A stretch of 64,000 nucleotides of DNA from Amycolatopsis acididurans (GTDB lineage Bacteria > Actinomycetota > Actinomycetes > Mycobacteriales > Pseudonocardiaceae): positions 104,569 to 168,568 of the forward strand of contig NZ_JAAXLS010000013.1 of the NCBI RefSeq assembly GCF_012328925.1, in the 5' to 3' direction. The notes under the pieces are model-generated. The model worked only from the letters and a program-made list of their open reading frames with translations, ran no database searches and was not told the origin of the DNA. This document shows positions 30,265 through 39,168 of the stretch, in pieces. The position numbers and the translations under genes are program-made. The stretch's first letter is position 1. The number at the start of each line of letters is the position of its first letter.

Positions 30265-31461
30265 TCAGCCCGGCGTAATGACGTAGGCGATTCCGCCGGT
30301 GCCGCTCGCGACCGTGCCGTCGTCGGCGTACCGCTTGGTGCGCAGCCAGACGTTGGTGAACTGGGCGCGCTTGTAGACCGTGCGCACACCGGCGTCGCTG
30401 TTCGCGGCCGGGTCGTTGACGATGACGTCGCCGTCCTTGGTGAACCCGATGACCACCATGATGTGCCCGGCAGTGCCGTAGCCGGCGCCGACGAGTTCGT
30501 CCGCGCGGAAGGACTGCGAGGTGATCACCGGGATCCCGCGGGCGATGTAGTCCTCCACGTCGGACAGGGCGTGCAGCCGCGTGATGTGGCCACGCAGGCC
30601 GAAGCGGGCGGCGTAGGCGGTGTTGAACGGCCAGTTCCCGGTGCCCTCGTAGGCGTAGTCGTAGGTGTTGCGGGCCGCGTAGTCCACGGTCCGGTCCGGG
30701 TAGTCCGCGGGAATCCAGGACATGTCGCGGTCGCTCGGACGGCGGCCCCAGTACTCGACGACCATTTCGGTCGAGGTCGGGCTGCACCAGTTCTCGCCGC
30801 CGCCACCGTATTCCGGAAAGTGTCCTTTGTGGATATTCTGCGCGTAGGCGGGCACCGGCAGCTCGATGCCGGAAGCCCTGCCGGGAGCGGAAACCGGCGC
30901 TGCGAACCGGTCGGGAATGTTGGAGGTCATCGCGCCGATCGCGGTCACCTCCGGCATGGCGTCGATGCCCTGTGCCCGGTACAGGCTCAACCGCAGCCGG
31001 TAGGAACGCAGCGTGACGCCCGGCTTCATCACGAGCGTGTCCACACTGACCGAGGCGTTCGCGTCGTCCTGCCCGTCCACACTGGTGCGCCGGAAATCGG
31101 TGTCGTCGCTCGCCCAGCGGCCCATCACGTACCACGCGGTCTCGGCGCCGGTGCTGGTCTCGCCCTGGGCCTCGACCTGCAGCCAGGTCCCGGCCGGGGT
31201 GCGCGCGTTCCAGGACGCGATCAGCTCGGTGGCGTCGAAGCCCTGGCGGAACACCGGCGAGGTCCACTGCGAGTACTCGTAGGTCCGGCCGTCGTCGCTG
31301 GCCCGGCCCATCGGGCGCGCGACCGGATCGGACCACTCGTGGTAACTGACGGGCCCGTCGGCGCGGCTTGTCCGCGCCTCGGCTGGCAGAGCACTCACCG
31401 TGGCCATCATCGCCACGGCGAGCAGTGTGAGCAAGCGGATCACCCCGGAGATTTTCCTCAT
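30265..31461 (-). CDS. Secreted C39-type cysteine peptidase-like protein
   Basis: About 398 aa. A signal peptide (RKISGVIRLLTLLAVAMMAT, cleavage after PAEA, about residue 29) precedes a roughly 170-residue beta-rich domain (WSDPVARPMGRASDDGRTYE, repeated sugar-binding-like strands). A C-terminal peptidase C39-like domain follows, with Cys226 in GENWCSPTSTEMV, His333 in GTAGHIMVVIGF and Asp350 in VIVNDPAA. It probably acts outside the cell on an unknown peptide. The start at 31461 has GGAG immediately adjacent, so the exact start is uncertain. Confidence 0.82.
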   Translation of the reverse strand: MRKISGVIRLLTLLAVAMMATVSALPAEARTSRADGPVSYHEWSDPVARPMGRASDDGRTYEYSQWTSPVFRQGFDATELIASWNARTPAGTWLQVEAQGETSTGAETAWYVMGRWASDDTDFRRTSVDGQDDANASVSVDTLVMKPGVTLRSYRLRLSLYRAQGIDAMPEVTAIGAMTSNIPDRFAAPVSAPGRASGIELPVPAYAQNIHKGHFPEYGGGGENWCSPTSTEMVVEYWGRRPSDRDMSWIPADYPDRTVDYAARNTYDYAYEGTGNWPFNTAYAARFGLRGHITRLHALSDVEDYIARGIPVITSQSFRADELVGAGYGTAGHIMVVIGFTKDGDVIVNDPAANSDAGVRTVYKRAQFTNVWLRTKRYADDGTVASGTGGIAYVITPG

Positions 31462-31490
31462 CTCCGGCAATGGTGTAAACCACTTACCTG

Positions 31491-31907
31491 CTAAAGGACG
31501 GCCTGGCTCTGGGTGACCTTGGCGACGAGCTTGCCCGCGTCGTCGTGGATTTCGGTTTCCACGACGATGACGCGGCGCCCGGGATGCAGCGGGCGCGACG
31601 TCGCCGTGGCGTGGCCTTCGCGGATGGCGCGCAGGAAGTTCGTCTTCGACTCGATCGTCGTGGTGCCCTTCGCGCCGTCGGGCAGGTTCAAGAACGCGCA
31701 CACGGCCGCGTTGGCGTCGGCCAGCGACATCAGGACGCCGCCGTGCAGCACGCCGCCCAGCGTGCACAACGAGTCCTCCCACGCCAGACGCGACCGCACC
31801 AGGTCCTTGCCGTGCGCGAGCACCTCGACGCCCAGTCGCTCGGTGAACGGCATGGTCTGGTGGAACAGCGCGGTGCCCTCTTCGTCGAGATCGCTCATGG
31901 GCTTCAC
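31491..31907 (-). CDS. PaaI-family hot-dog thioesterase
   Basis: A 138-aa (or 135-aa) acyl-CoA thioesterase of the PaaI/YbgC type. GGVLHGGVLMSLADANAAVC is the hot-dog-fold active-site helix with the HGG motif and conserved Asp. ESKTNFLRAIREGHATATSR and VVETEIHDDAGKLVAKVTQS are the following strands. The GTG at 31907 overlaps the upstream phosphoesterase TGA (GTGA), pointing to coupling. An ATG three codons later (31898) is the alternative. It hydrolyses an unidentified acyl- or aryl-CoA in the cytosol. Confidence 0.87.
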   Translation of the reverse strand: MKPMSDLDEEGTALFHQTMPFTERLGVEVLAHGKDLVRSRLAWEDSLCTLGGVLHGGVLMSLADANAAVCAFLNLPDGAKGTTTIESKTNFLRAIREGHATATSRPLHPGRRVIVVETEIHDDAGKLVAKVTQSQAVL

Positions 31908-33598
31908 CGTAGCGGGTTGACCACCAGCAATTCGGTGTTGTGATCACCCGCCGCGCCGACCCGGGCGAGATCGACGTGGATGTCGTTGTAGGAGAACTCG
32001 CGGTACATCGACGCGAGCGCGGCGGGCGAGGTGTCGCCGTAGTCGGCCGCGTACGGCGAATCGGCCTCGATCAACGTGGTGAACAGCGACAATGTGCCGT
32101 CGGCGTTGTCGGCGACCTCGATGATCCGCGCGTGCTGCGGGAAGTCGACGTGCGAGGCGGTGTTGATCTCCCAGAATCCCTGCGCCGGGGTCTTGCCGGG
32201 ATGCGCGGTGATCTTGTTCAGGTGCGTGTGCCCGTTGACCCAGGCCAGCACGTTCGGGAAACGCTGGAGCAGCGCGACGAACGCCTCGCCGGTCAGCCGA
32301 GGCTCCAGCGGATGCCGGGAGTCCGGCAGGGTGTTGCCCATCGTGTCCGACGTGTGGTGGCTGAACAGGATGAACAGTTCGTCGGTCACGTCGTGGGTGA
32401 CCTTGTTGCCCCAGAAGTCGTAATACGTGGAACTGCCGCGGGTGAGGGTTTTCTCGACCCACGAGTACTGGCTCAGCCCGATCGACCCGTCCGCGAGCCC
32501 GGCCAGCGTCGTGGTGTCGAGGCTGATGCCGGTGATGCCCGGCGCGATCCGGAACGTGTAGTAGACGTCGACGCCGTCTGCGTTGCCGCCGGTGAACCCG
32601 TGGCCTTCCGGGCCGGGACCGGTGTTCGCGGCGTCGAGGTGGGCCTGCACGAACTCGGCCGTGGTGAAGGGTTTCCGGCGCGGGTCGGGGGTGACCTCGC
32701 GGATCGTCCCGCTGCCGCCGAACAACTCGGCGACGGGCACGCTGCCGCCGGAGGAGACCGCGGCGGCGAGCTTGCGGGTGGTGCTCTCGTCCTTGCCGAT
32801 CACCTTGTACGCGCCGGTGTACCAGTACTCGATGCCCGGAATTCCTTCCGGCAGCGAGCCGACCACGCTGTCGTCGTGGTTGCCGAACGTGCAGTACCAC
32901 GGAATGTCCAGGCCGGGCGAGGTGAAGCCGGCACCGGCCGCGGCGAGCAGACCGGGGATCGTCGGGAAACCCTTGGCGGTGTAGTCGTCACCGCGCAACG
33001 GCCCGGCCGGATTCCAGTACGTCGGTGAGCCGGAGGCCTGCACACCCTCGTACCGGTACGGGTCGCCGGAGTTGGGCACGATCGTGCCGCCGTTGAGCAG
33101 GCCGAGGAACCAGTCGAGTTCGAGTTGCTCGTGATTGTCGGTGTTGTCGCCGGTGGTCATCACGAAGTCGAGCGCGCGCCCGGTGAACGGACCACCGCGC
33201 AGGCCGTTCACGCGGCGGATCAGCGCGGCCGTCGCGACCGTGCCCAGTGTCTCCTGTGGACGATGCGCGGAGGAGATGAGCGGGTGCAGGTACTCGAAGC
33301 GCGCGGGGCTCTCGGTGTCGGTGATGTGCAGGTCGGTGAACTGCACGAACGAGCCGAGCCCGGTGCGCCGGTCGTCACGGCCGGACCGGCCGGCGACGAG
33401 ATCCTCGCGCACGACCAGCGGCCAGCCCGGCCCGGCGGTGAGCCGGGTGTAGCCGCTGGTCGTCACCGGGGTCGCGACGGTTTCCAGCGTGGTGCCCGCG
33501 GTCGAGACCGCGCGTTTGGCGCTGGCCGCGGGCGCGCCGATGAGCAGGCCAAGCCCGGCGAGCCCGGTCGCCGTCACGAATCCGCGCCTGGAAATCAC
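31904..33598 (-). CDS. Tat-exported metallophosphoesterase (TIGR03767-like)
   Basis: A 564-aa calcineurin-like phosphoesterase. The N-terminus MISRRGFVTATGLAGLGLL and then APAASA is a twin-arginine signal. Metal-site motifs are FVQFTDLHITDTES (D-x-H), VMTTGDNTDNHEQ (GD), WYCTFGNHDDSVVG (GNHD), ILFSHHTSDT and WVNGHTHLNKI (GHxH). Large insertions match the actinobacterial TIGR03767 family, whose substrate is unknown. The ATG at 33598 follows GGAGGTGGCGTG. It is upstream of and overlaps the thioesterase gene, although a functional link is not evident. Confidence 0.9.
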   Translation of the reverse strand: MISRRGFVTATGLAGLGLLIGAPAASAKRAVSTAGTTLETVATPVTTSGYTRLTAGPGWPLVVREDLVAGRSGRDDRRTGLGSFVQFTDLHITDTESPARFEYLHPLISSAHRPQETLGTVATAALIRRVNGLRGGPFTGRALDFVMTTGDNTDNHEQLELDWFLGLLNGGTIVPNSGDPYRYEGVQASGSPTYWNPAGPLRGDDYTAKGFPTIPGLLAAAGAGFTSPGLDIPWYCTFGNHDDSVVGSLPEGIPGIEYWYTGAYKVIGKDESTTRKLAAAVSSGGSVPVAELFGGSGTIREVTPDPRRKPFTTAEFVQAHLDAANTGPGPEGHGFTGGNADGVDVYYTFRIAPGITGISLDTTTLAGLADGSIGLSQYSWVEKTLTRGSSTYYDFWGNKVTHDVTDELFILFSHHTSDTMGNTLPDSRHPLEPRLTGEAFVALLQRFPNVLAWVNGHTHLNKITAHPGKTPAQGFWEINTASHVDFPQHARIIEVADNADGTLSLFTTLIEADSPYAADYGDTSPAALASMYREFSYNDIHVDLARVGAAGDHNTELLVVNPLR

Positions 33599-33690
33599 AC
33601 GCCACCTCCCGGTCAGGGCTCACATACTGTCCGGTAACCCTAACCGGGAGGTAACAACGGGGCGACCTGAACGCGAATACTTTTCGCGAA

Positions 33691-35319
33691 CTAGAAGTGG
33701 GTGACGTCCAGCGATCCGTCCGAGTTCATCGCCCGCAGCCGCTTCTTGTCGAACTTGCCGACCGAGGTCTTGGGCACCTCCTCGATGAACGTCCAGTGCT
33801 CGGGCAGCTGCCACTTCGCGACCTTGTCGGCGAGGAACTCGCGCAGCTCGACCGCGGTGACCTGCTGGCCCTCCCGCACCACGACGGCGACCAGCGGGCG
33901 CTCGTCCCACTTCTCGTCGGGCACGCCGATGACCGCGGCCTCGGCGACGGCGGGGTGCCCCATCACGGCGTTCTCCAGGTCCACCGACGAGATCCACTCG
34001 CCGCCGGACTTGATCACGTCCTTGGAACGGTCGGTCAGCGTCAGGAACCCGTCCGGGCTGATCTTGCCGACGTCACCGGTGCGCAGCCAGCCGTCGTGGA
34101 ACTTCTCCGGATCCACCTGGGAACCGCCGTAGTACGACGCGGCGATCCACGGGCCCTGCACCTCCAGTTCGCCCACGGCCTCGTTGTCCCACGGCATCTC
34201 CTCGCCGCTGTCGCCGATGAGGCGCGCGGAGACGTTGGCCGGGAAGCGGCCCTGCGTGTAGCGGTAGCGCCAGGCCTCCTCGCCGGTGGCGGCCTTGGGC
34301 GGGCGGGCGACGCTGCCGAGCGGCGAGGTCTCGGTCATGCCCCATGCGTGCAGGATCGGCACGCCGTAGCGCTCCTCGAACGCGTGCATCAGCGACGGCG
34401 GCGCGGCCGAACCGCCCACCACGACCTCGCGCAGATGCGAGATGTCCTGCGGGTTGGCGTCCAGGTACTGCAGCAGGCCCTGCCAGATGGTGGGCACCGC
34501 GGCGGCGAACGTCGGCTTCTCGGTGGCCAGGACCTGCGCGATCGGCTCCGGCTGCAGGAACCGGTCCGGCATCACCAGCGACGCGCCGATCATCAGCGCC
34601 GCGTAGGGCAGGCCCCAGGACATCGCGTGGAACATCGGCACGATCGCCAGCGCCTTGTCGGACTCGGCCAGGCGCATGCTGTCGGTCATGCACACCTGCA
34701 TCGAGTGCAGCCAGATCGAGCGGTGCGAGTACGCGACACCCTTCGGGTCACCCGTCGTGCCCGACGTGTAACACATCGCAGCCGCCGACCGCTCGTCCAC
34801 GTCCGGCCAGTCGAACGTGTCGGCCTGGCGCGAGAGCAACTCGTCGTAGGAATGCACCTCGACGCCGTCCGGGGCCTGCAACGTCGCCGGGTCACCGTTG
34901 GCGACGATGACGTGACGCACGGTCTTCATTTCCGGGAGCTGTTTGGCCAGCAGCGGCACGAGCGTCCCGTCGACCAGGATGACCTGGTCCTCGGCGTGGT
35001 TGGCGACGAAGACGAGCTGCTCGGGGAACAGCCGGATGTTGAGCGTGTGCAGCACCGCGCCCATCGCCGGGATGGCGGCGTAGGCGGCCATGTGCTCGGC
35101 GTTGTTCCACATGAAGGTACCGACGCGCTGATCTCCGGTGATGCCGAGCCCGCGCAGCGCATTGGCCAGCTTCGCGGCATGTTTGCCCAGGTCGGCGAAG
35201 GTCTCGCGGCGTGAGCCCGAGCCTGTCCAGGTGACGATTTCGCTCTCCGCGTGCACCGTGCTGCCGTGGCGCAGCAGGGTGCCGATCGAGAGGTGTCCGT
35301 CTTGCATCGTGCTGAGCAT
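33691..35319 (-). CDS. Long/medium-chain fatty acid-CoA ligase (FadD-type)
   Basis: A 542-aa ANL-superfamily acyl-CoA synthetase activating a fatty acid with ATP. Motifs are the P-loop MCYTSGTTGDPKGVAYSHRS, VPMFHAMSWGLPYAA, ILHAWGMTETSPLG, DGWLRTGDVGKISPDGFL, the hinge TDRSKDVIKSGGEWISSVDL and the catalytic lysine in PKTSVGKFDKKRLR. The ATG at 35319 has GGGAG upstream, and longer readings upstream are not supported. It is divergent from mihF across about 270 bp containing a GCTTGC-TTGT-GCAAGC dyad. Confidence 0.92.
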   Translation of the reverse strand: MLSTMQDGHLSIGTLLRHGSTVHAESEIVTWTGSGSRRETFADLGKHAAKLANALRGLGITGDQRVGTFMWNNAEHMAAYAAIPAMGAVLHTLNIRLFPEQLVFVANHAEDQVILVDGTLVPLLAKQLPEMKTVRHVIVANGDPATLQAPDGVEVHSYDELLSRQADTFDWPDVDERSAAAMCYTSGTTGDPKGVAYSHRSIWLHSMQVCMTDSMRLAESDKALAIVPMFHAMSWGLPYAALMIGASLVMPDRFLQPEPIAQVLATEKPTFAAAVPTIWQGLLQYLDANPQDISHLREVVVGGSAAPPSLMHAFEERYGVPILHAWGMTETSPLGSVARPPKAATGEEAWRYRYTQGRFPANVSARLIGDSGEEMPWDNEAVGELEVQGPWIAASYYGGSQVDPEKFHDGWLRTGDVGKISPDGFLTLTDRSKDVIKSGGEWISSVDLENAVMGHPAVAEAAVIGVPDEKWDERPLVAVVVREGQQVTAVELREFLADKVAKWQLPEHWTFIEEVPKTSVGKFDKKRLRAMNSDGSLDVTHF

Positions 35320-35505
35320 GGGGGGCACTCCCGCGAGGTTGGTTCGACGATGAACTGCACTTGAGTGTGACTCTAAGTCGTAGATACCGCTGGTCGCCAG
35401 AACGAGCCGTGCACCTCCCCGACCGGGCGAGTGCGCGCGTGTCGATTTCGCGGCATCGGCCCAGGTGGCGTTTACTGGGGCCGTGGACCAGACGGTCTGG
35501 CCAGC

Positions 35506-35521
35506 GCTTGCTTGTGCAAGC
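35506..35521. promoter_or_regulatory. GCTTGC-TTGT-GCAAGC dyad, candidate TetR-type operator
   Basis: A perfect 6-bp-arm inverted repeat preceded by AGC (AGCGCTTGC). It lies between the fatty-acid-CoA ligase and mihF genes. It shares the AGCGCTT/AAGC words with the dyad at 37797 before an acyl-CoA dehydrogenase gene, which hints at a common lipid-metabolism regulator. Confidence 0.45.
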
Positions 35522-35586
35522 ACTTTGCTGGGTGCCCGGCCGTCGCCGCGAGAGCGGATATCCGAGAACAAGGAAAGGACACTACG

Positions 35587-35898
35587 TTGGCTCTGCCCAC
35601 GTTGACTCCGGAGCAGCGTGCCGAGGCACTGGCCAAGGCCGCCGAAGCTCGCAAGGCGCGCTCCGAGCTGCTCGCGTCGATCAAGTCCGGCAAGCAGAGC
35701 ATCGACAAGGTGCTGCTGAAGGCCAAGGAAGACAAGACCATCGGCAAGACGAAGGTGACGCAGCTGCTCAAGGCCGTCCCCGGGCTCGGTGCCGTGAAGG
35801 TCGCCGCCCTGCTCGAGCAGGCCGGCATCGACCCCGACCGGCGGGCGGCCGGTCTCGGTGAGCGCCAGCGTGAGGCGCTGATCTCCGCCCTGAAGTAA
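35587..35898 (+). CDS. mihF: Actinobacterial integration host factor mIHF
   Basis: A 103-aa nucleoid-associated protein, (M)ALPTLTPEQRAEALAKAAEA at the start. The H2TH-like DNA-binding core covers TIGKTKVTQLLKAVPGLGAV and the C-terminal DPDRRAAGLGERQREALIS. This matches mycobacterial mIHF and Streptomyces sIHF, which bend DNA and support phage integration and chromosome organisation. The TTG start at 35587 has AAGGAAAGGA about 7 nt upstream and gives the conserved N-terminus. It is normally encoded near pyrimidine/gmk genes. Here the neighbours are a FadD-type ligase and isochorismate synthase, so this may be a relocated or additional copy. Confidence 0.9.
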   Translation: MALPTLTPEQRAEALAKAAEARKARSELLASIKSGKQSIDKVLLKAKEDKTIGKTKVTQLLKAVPGLGAVKVAALLEQAGIDPDRRAAGLGERQREALISALK

Positions 35899-35969
35899 GA
35901 CCTGGCGCCCGGTGGGCACGTGACGCACTTCGCGACGCGTGCCTGCCGGAGTGCGCCCACAATGGAGGT

Positions 35970-37085
35970 GTGGACTCTGCCGAGCTGCTCGAGGAATACA
36001 CGCCGGGCGATTTCTTTTTCGCCACCCACGCGCGGACGGTCCTCGGGTCCGGCTCCCGCCAGGCCTTCACCGATACCGACGTCGTTTCGCTGAGCGACGA
36101 GGTCTTCGCCGCACTGGCCGAGGCCCCCGAGTCGCTCGCCGTGGGTGTTCTGCCCTTCGACACCACCGCCACGCCGGGACACCTCGTGTTGCCGCGACGC
36201 GTGCGTGTCGCCGGAGCCACCGTTTCCGCGGGTCGCAAGCCCGTGGCGGCGCCCGTCTCCGTTCGCGCCGTGCCCGAACCGGTGCGGCATGCCGAGGCGG
36301 TCGCACGCGCGGTGAAGATCCTGCGTGAACGCGGGATGCGGAAGGTCGTGCTGGCCCGCGCGCTCGACGTCGGCTTCGCTTCGCCCGTTCCGGCGCAGGC
36401 GATACTCAACAACCTGGTGACCGACAAGGCGGGCGGCTACACGTTCGCCGCCGGGCTGCCCAGCGGCCGTTCCCTCATCGGCGCCACCCCTGAGCTGCTG
36501 CTTTCCCGGTTCGGGGGGCACGTCGTGTCGTATCCGCACGCCGGTTCCGCGCCCCGGTCGGCCGATCCGGTCAGCGACCGGGAGAACGCGGCGACGCTGG
36601 CCGCGTCGCGCAAGGACCGCACCGAGCACGCCGTACTCGCCGAGGCGGTCGTGGAGACGTTGCGGCCGTTCTGCCGCCGCCTCGACGTGCCCGCGGAGCC
36701 GTCGCTGGTGTCCACGCCGACGATGTGGCATCTGGGCACGAAGATCTCCGGCGAACTCGTCGACCGGGACGTCACGGCCCTGCGGCTGGCCGCGGCGTTG
36801 CACCCGACTCCTGCGATCTGTGGCTCGCCCACCGACTCGGCCCGGCAGCTGGTCGGGGAGCTGGAGCCGTTCGACCGCGGGTACTACGCAGGGACCGTGG
36901 GCTGGATGGACGCCAGGGGCGACGGCGAATGGGCCGTGTCGATCCGCTGCGCCGAGGTGGACACGCGATCGCTGCGGCTGTACGCGGGCGGCGGCATCGT
37001 CCCGGCCTCCGACCCGAAAGCCGAACTCGACGAGACCTCCGCGAAGTTCCAGACCCTGCTGCGCGCCATGGGGCTGGAGCTTTAG
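35970..37085 (+). CDS. Isochorismate synthase
   Basis: A 371-aa chorismate-utilising (ADC synthase fold) enzyme converting chorismate to isochorismate for menaquinone or catecholate/salicylate siderophores. Features are REREGM-like KILRERGMRKVVLARALDV, GRSLIGATPELLLSRFGGHV, PHAGSAPRSADPVSDREN, ALHPTPAICGSPTDSARQL and FDRGYYAGTVGWMDARGDGE (Mg/chorismate site). EntC/DhbC-type lengths fit. A GGAGG sits only 1 nt from the GTG, while CACAAT is 6 nt upstream, so the start may be leaderless. No other siderophore or menaquinone genes are in view. Confidence 0.88.
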   Translation: MDSAELLEEYTPGDFFFATHARTVLGSGSRQAFTDTDVVSLSDEVFAALAEAPESLAVGVLPFDTTATPGHLVLPRRVRVAGATVSAGRKPVAAPVSVRAVPEPVRHAEAVARAVKILRERGMRKVVLARALDVGFASPVPAQAILNNLVTDKAGGYTFAAGLPSGRSLIGATPELLLSRFGGHVVSYPHAGSAPRSADPVSDRENAATLAASRKDRTEHAVLAEAVVETLRPFCRRLDVPAEPSLVSTPTMWHLGTKISGELVDRDVTALRLAAALHPTPAICGSPTDSARQLVGELEPFDRGYYAGTVGWMDARGDGEWAVSIRCAEVDTRSLRLYAGGGIVPASDPKAELDETSAKFQTLLRAMGLEL

Positions 37086-37750
37086 GGCGTCCACCAGGTT
37101 TCGGTGATCTTCAGTTCGTCCGCGGTGAGCGCGGCGACCGCGCCGCGGTAGCCCTCGCCGGGATCCAGATCCGCGAGCCGGGTGGTGGCCGGGTCCAGCG
37201 CCTCGTGCCCGGATGCGATCAGCTCCGCCCCGGACAGCGTGATGCTCTGCAGCGGGATCTTCAGTCCGCGCCCGGTGGCCTTCATCAGGGCTTCCTTGCG
37301 GGTCCAGTACTGGAAGAACGTGCTGATCCGCTCCTGAGTGGACAGCGGTGCGAGCGCCTGCCGCTCGGTCTCGTTCAGCGCGTAGGCGATGAGTGAGTCG
37401 TCGGCGCGGCGGCTGTCGGTTTCCACGTCGAGTCCGACGGGCACACTGGTGACGGCCAGGCCGACGCGGTCGCCGGAATGGGAGATCGAGAACTCCACAC
37501 CCGCCAGCCGCGGTTTGCCGTGTGGTTTACCGCAGTCCTCACACGTGGCGTCGAACGTGACCGAACCCGGCGCGAGACCGAGGCGCTCGCCGAGGATCGT
37601 TTTCGCGAGCACTCGCCCGGTCAGGAAGCGGCGCCGGTCGATCTCCTGGCGGTAGGCGCCGTGGCGGCCGCGTTCCGGCGAATCCAGCAGGTCAAGGTAC
37701 CGGGGTTCGTTGGGCAGCGGCTCCGCCCACCACACCGCACACTCGATCAC
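37082..37750 (-). CDS. 4'-phosphopantetheinyl transferase, Sfp type
   Basis: A 222-aa enzyme loading coenzyme-A-derived phosphopantetheine onto carrier proteins of PKS/NRPS (or fatty-acid) systems. Key motifs are VEFSISHSGDRVGLAVTS, PVGLDVETDSRRADD (Mg-binding Asp and Glu) and FQYWTRKEALMKATGRGLKI (WxxKEA). ATCEDCGKPHGKPRL is the P-rich CoA-binding strand. The length is typical of Sfp-class proteins. It is convergent with the isochorismate synthase gene, overlapping it by 4 bp. It likely serves carrier proteins encoded elsewhere. Confidence 0.92.
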   Translation of the reverse strand: MIECAVWWAEPLPNEPRYLDLLDSPERGRHGAYRQEIDRRRFLTGRVLAKTILGERLGLAPGSVTFDATCEDCGKPHGKPRLAGVEFSISHSGDRVGLAVTSVPVGLDVETDSRRADDSLIAYALNETERQALAPLSTQERISTFFQYWTRKEALMKATGRGLKIPLQSITLSGAELIASGHEALDPATTRLADLDPGEGYRGAVAALTADELKITETWWTP

Positions 37751-37796
37751 GCTCCCAACCTACGCGGCCGGCTTGGCAACCGTTGTACACTGGCGC

Positions 37797-37812
37797 CTAA
37801 GCAAGCGCTTAG
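37797..37812 (+). promoter_or_regulatory. CTAAGC-AAGC-GCTTAG operator candidate
   Basis: A perfect 6-bp-arm dyad 26 nt upstream of the acyl-CoA dehydrogenase ATG, also the start side of the divergent phosphopantetheinyl transferase gene. The AAGC...GCTT spacing is of the type bound by TetR regulators of lipid catabolism. Confidence 0.55.
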
Positions 37813-37838
37813 TAACCCTCATCGTGGAAGGGCCGACG

Positions 37839-39008
37839 ATGGACTTCACCCTGAGCACCGAAGAGCGTGAGGTACGCGACTGGGTGCGTACCTTCGTCCA
37901 GCGAGAGCTGATGCCGATGGAGCCGGAGGTGCTGCGTCGCGAGCGCGCCGGGCAGCCGGGTGTCACCGAGGAGGAGCTGCGGGCCCTGCAGCTCAAGGCC
38001 AAGGAGTCCGGGTTCTGGGGTGTGCAGACGCCCGAGGAGTACGGCGGCATGGGCCTGTCGGCGGTGATGACCGCGCTGCTGGAGGCCGAGCTCGGTAAGA
38101 CGTTCGTACCGTTCCGCTTCGGCGGGTACGCCGACAACATCCTGTTCTACGCCAACGAAGAGCAGAAGCAGAACTACCTGCTGCCGACGATCGCCGGCGA
38201 GAAGCGTTCGTGCTTCGCGATCACGGAACCGGGCGCCGGATCGGACGCGAAGGCCATTCGCACGTCGGCGCGCAAGGACGGCGGCGACTGGATCATCAAC
38301 GGCGAGAAGACCTTCATCACCGGCGGGAACGAGGCCGACTTCGTGATGGTCTTCGCGGTGACCGATCCCGAGAAGGGCGCCAACGGCGGCGTGACGTGCT
38401 TCCTGGTCGACCGCGAGATGGGCTGGAAGTCCGAGTACATCGACACCATGGGCGAATGGGGCCCGGCGGCGCTGATCTTCGAGGACGTGCGGGTGCCGGA
38501 GAGCCAGATCCTCGGCGAGGAGGGTCAGGGCTTCAACCTGGCGATGCAGTGGATCGGCCGCGGTCGCTACCTGCTGCCCGCGCGCGCGATCGGGTCGTGC
38601 GAGCGCCTGCTGTCGATGGCCATCGAGCAGGCGAACAACCGCGTGACCTTCGGGCAGCCGATCGCCGACCGCCAGGCGATTCAGTGGATGATCGCGGACT
38701 CGGGTGTGGAGCTGGAGGCGCTGCGCTGGCTGGTGCTGCACGCGGCGTGGCAGGTCGACCAGGGCATGGACTCGCGGCACGCCCAGTCGATGGCGAAGCT
38801 GTACGGCGGCCAGAAGGCGAACGAGATCGTGGACCGTGTGCTGCAGATTCACGGCGGCATGGGCTACACGAGGGAACTGCCCGTCGAGCGGTGGTATCGC
38901 GAACTGCGCCTGCTGCGGATCTACGAAGGCACCGACGAGATCCAGCGCCGCACCATCGCCCGCAACCTGCTCAAGGGCCACGCGAAGGTCACCGGCATCC
39001 TGGGCTGA
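37839..39008 (+). CDS. Acyl-CoA dehydrogenase
   Basis: A 389-aa FAD flavoprotein. It begins MDFTLSTEEREVRDWVRTFV and contains FWGVQTPEEYGGMGLSAVMT, CFAITEPGAGSDAKAIRTSA, GDWIINGEKTFITGGNEADF, NRVTFGQPIADRQAIQWMIA, LQIHGGMGYTRELPVERWYR and LLRIYEGTDEIQRRTIARNL, in which the Glu of YEGTDEIQR is the expected catalytic base for medium/branched-chain enzymes. The ATG at 37839 has GTGGAAGG upstream. An operator-like dyad precedes it. A strong bidirectional hairpin (39103-39134) follows. Confidence 0.93.
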   Translation: MDFTLSTEEREVRDWVRTFVQRELMPMEPEVLRRERAGQPGVTEEELRALQLKAKESGFWGVQTPEEYGGMGLSAVMTALLEAELGKTFVPFRFGGYADNILFYANEEQKQNYLLPTIAGEKRSCFAITEPGAGSDAKAIRTSARKDGGDWIINGEKTFITGGNEADFVMVFAVTDPEKGANGGVTCFLVDREMGWKSEYIDTMGEWGPAALIFEDVRVPESQILGEEGQGFNLAMQWIGRGRYLLPARAIGSCERLLSMAIEQANNRVTFGQPIADRQAIQWMIADSGVELEALRWLVLHAAWQVDQGMDSRHAQSMAKLYGGQKANEIVDRVLQIHGGMGYTRELPVERWYRELRLLRIYEGTDEIQRRTIARNLLKGHAKVTGILG

Positions 39009-39102
39009 GGCCGGCCCGATGCCCGGCACGGGTAGGCGAAGGCGCCAGGTGTGGGCTGTCGGCGTTGCGTCGGCTCCGGCCTGTGCTGCGGCCGTGCGCA
39101 CG

Positions 39103-39134
39103 AAGGCCACCCCGGGCATGCCCGGGGTGGCCTT
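39103..39134. terminator. Bidirectional hairpin terminator
   Basis: 15-bp perfect arms (39103-39117 and 39120-39134; AAGGCCACCCCGGGC and its complement) flank only AT, giving a long GC stem between the converging acyl-CoA dehydrogenase and hypothetical genes. A T-rich exit follows on each side (CTT on plus, CTT of AAGG on minus). Confidence 0.85.
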
Positions 39135-39168
39135 CTGCTATCGGAAAACAGTTATCTGTGAACGAGCC

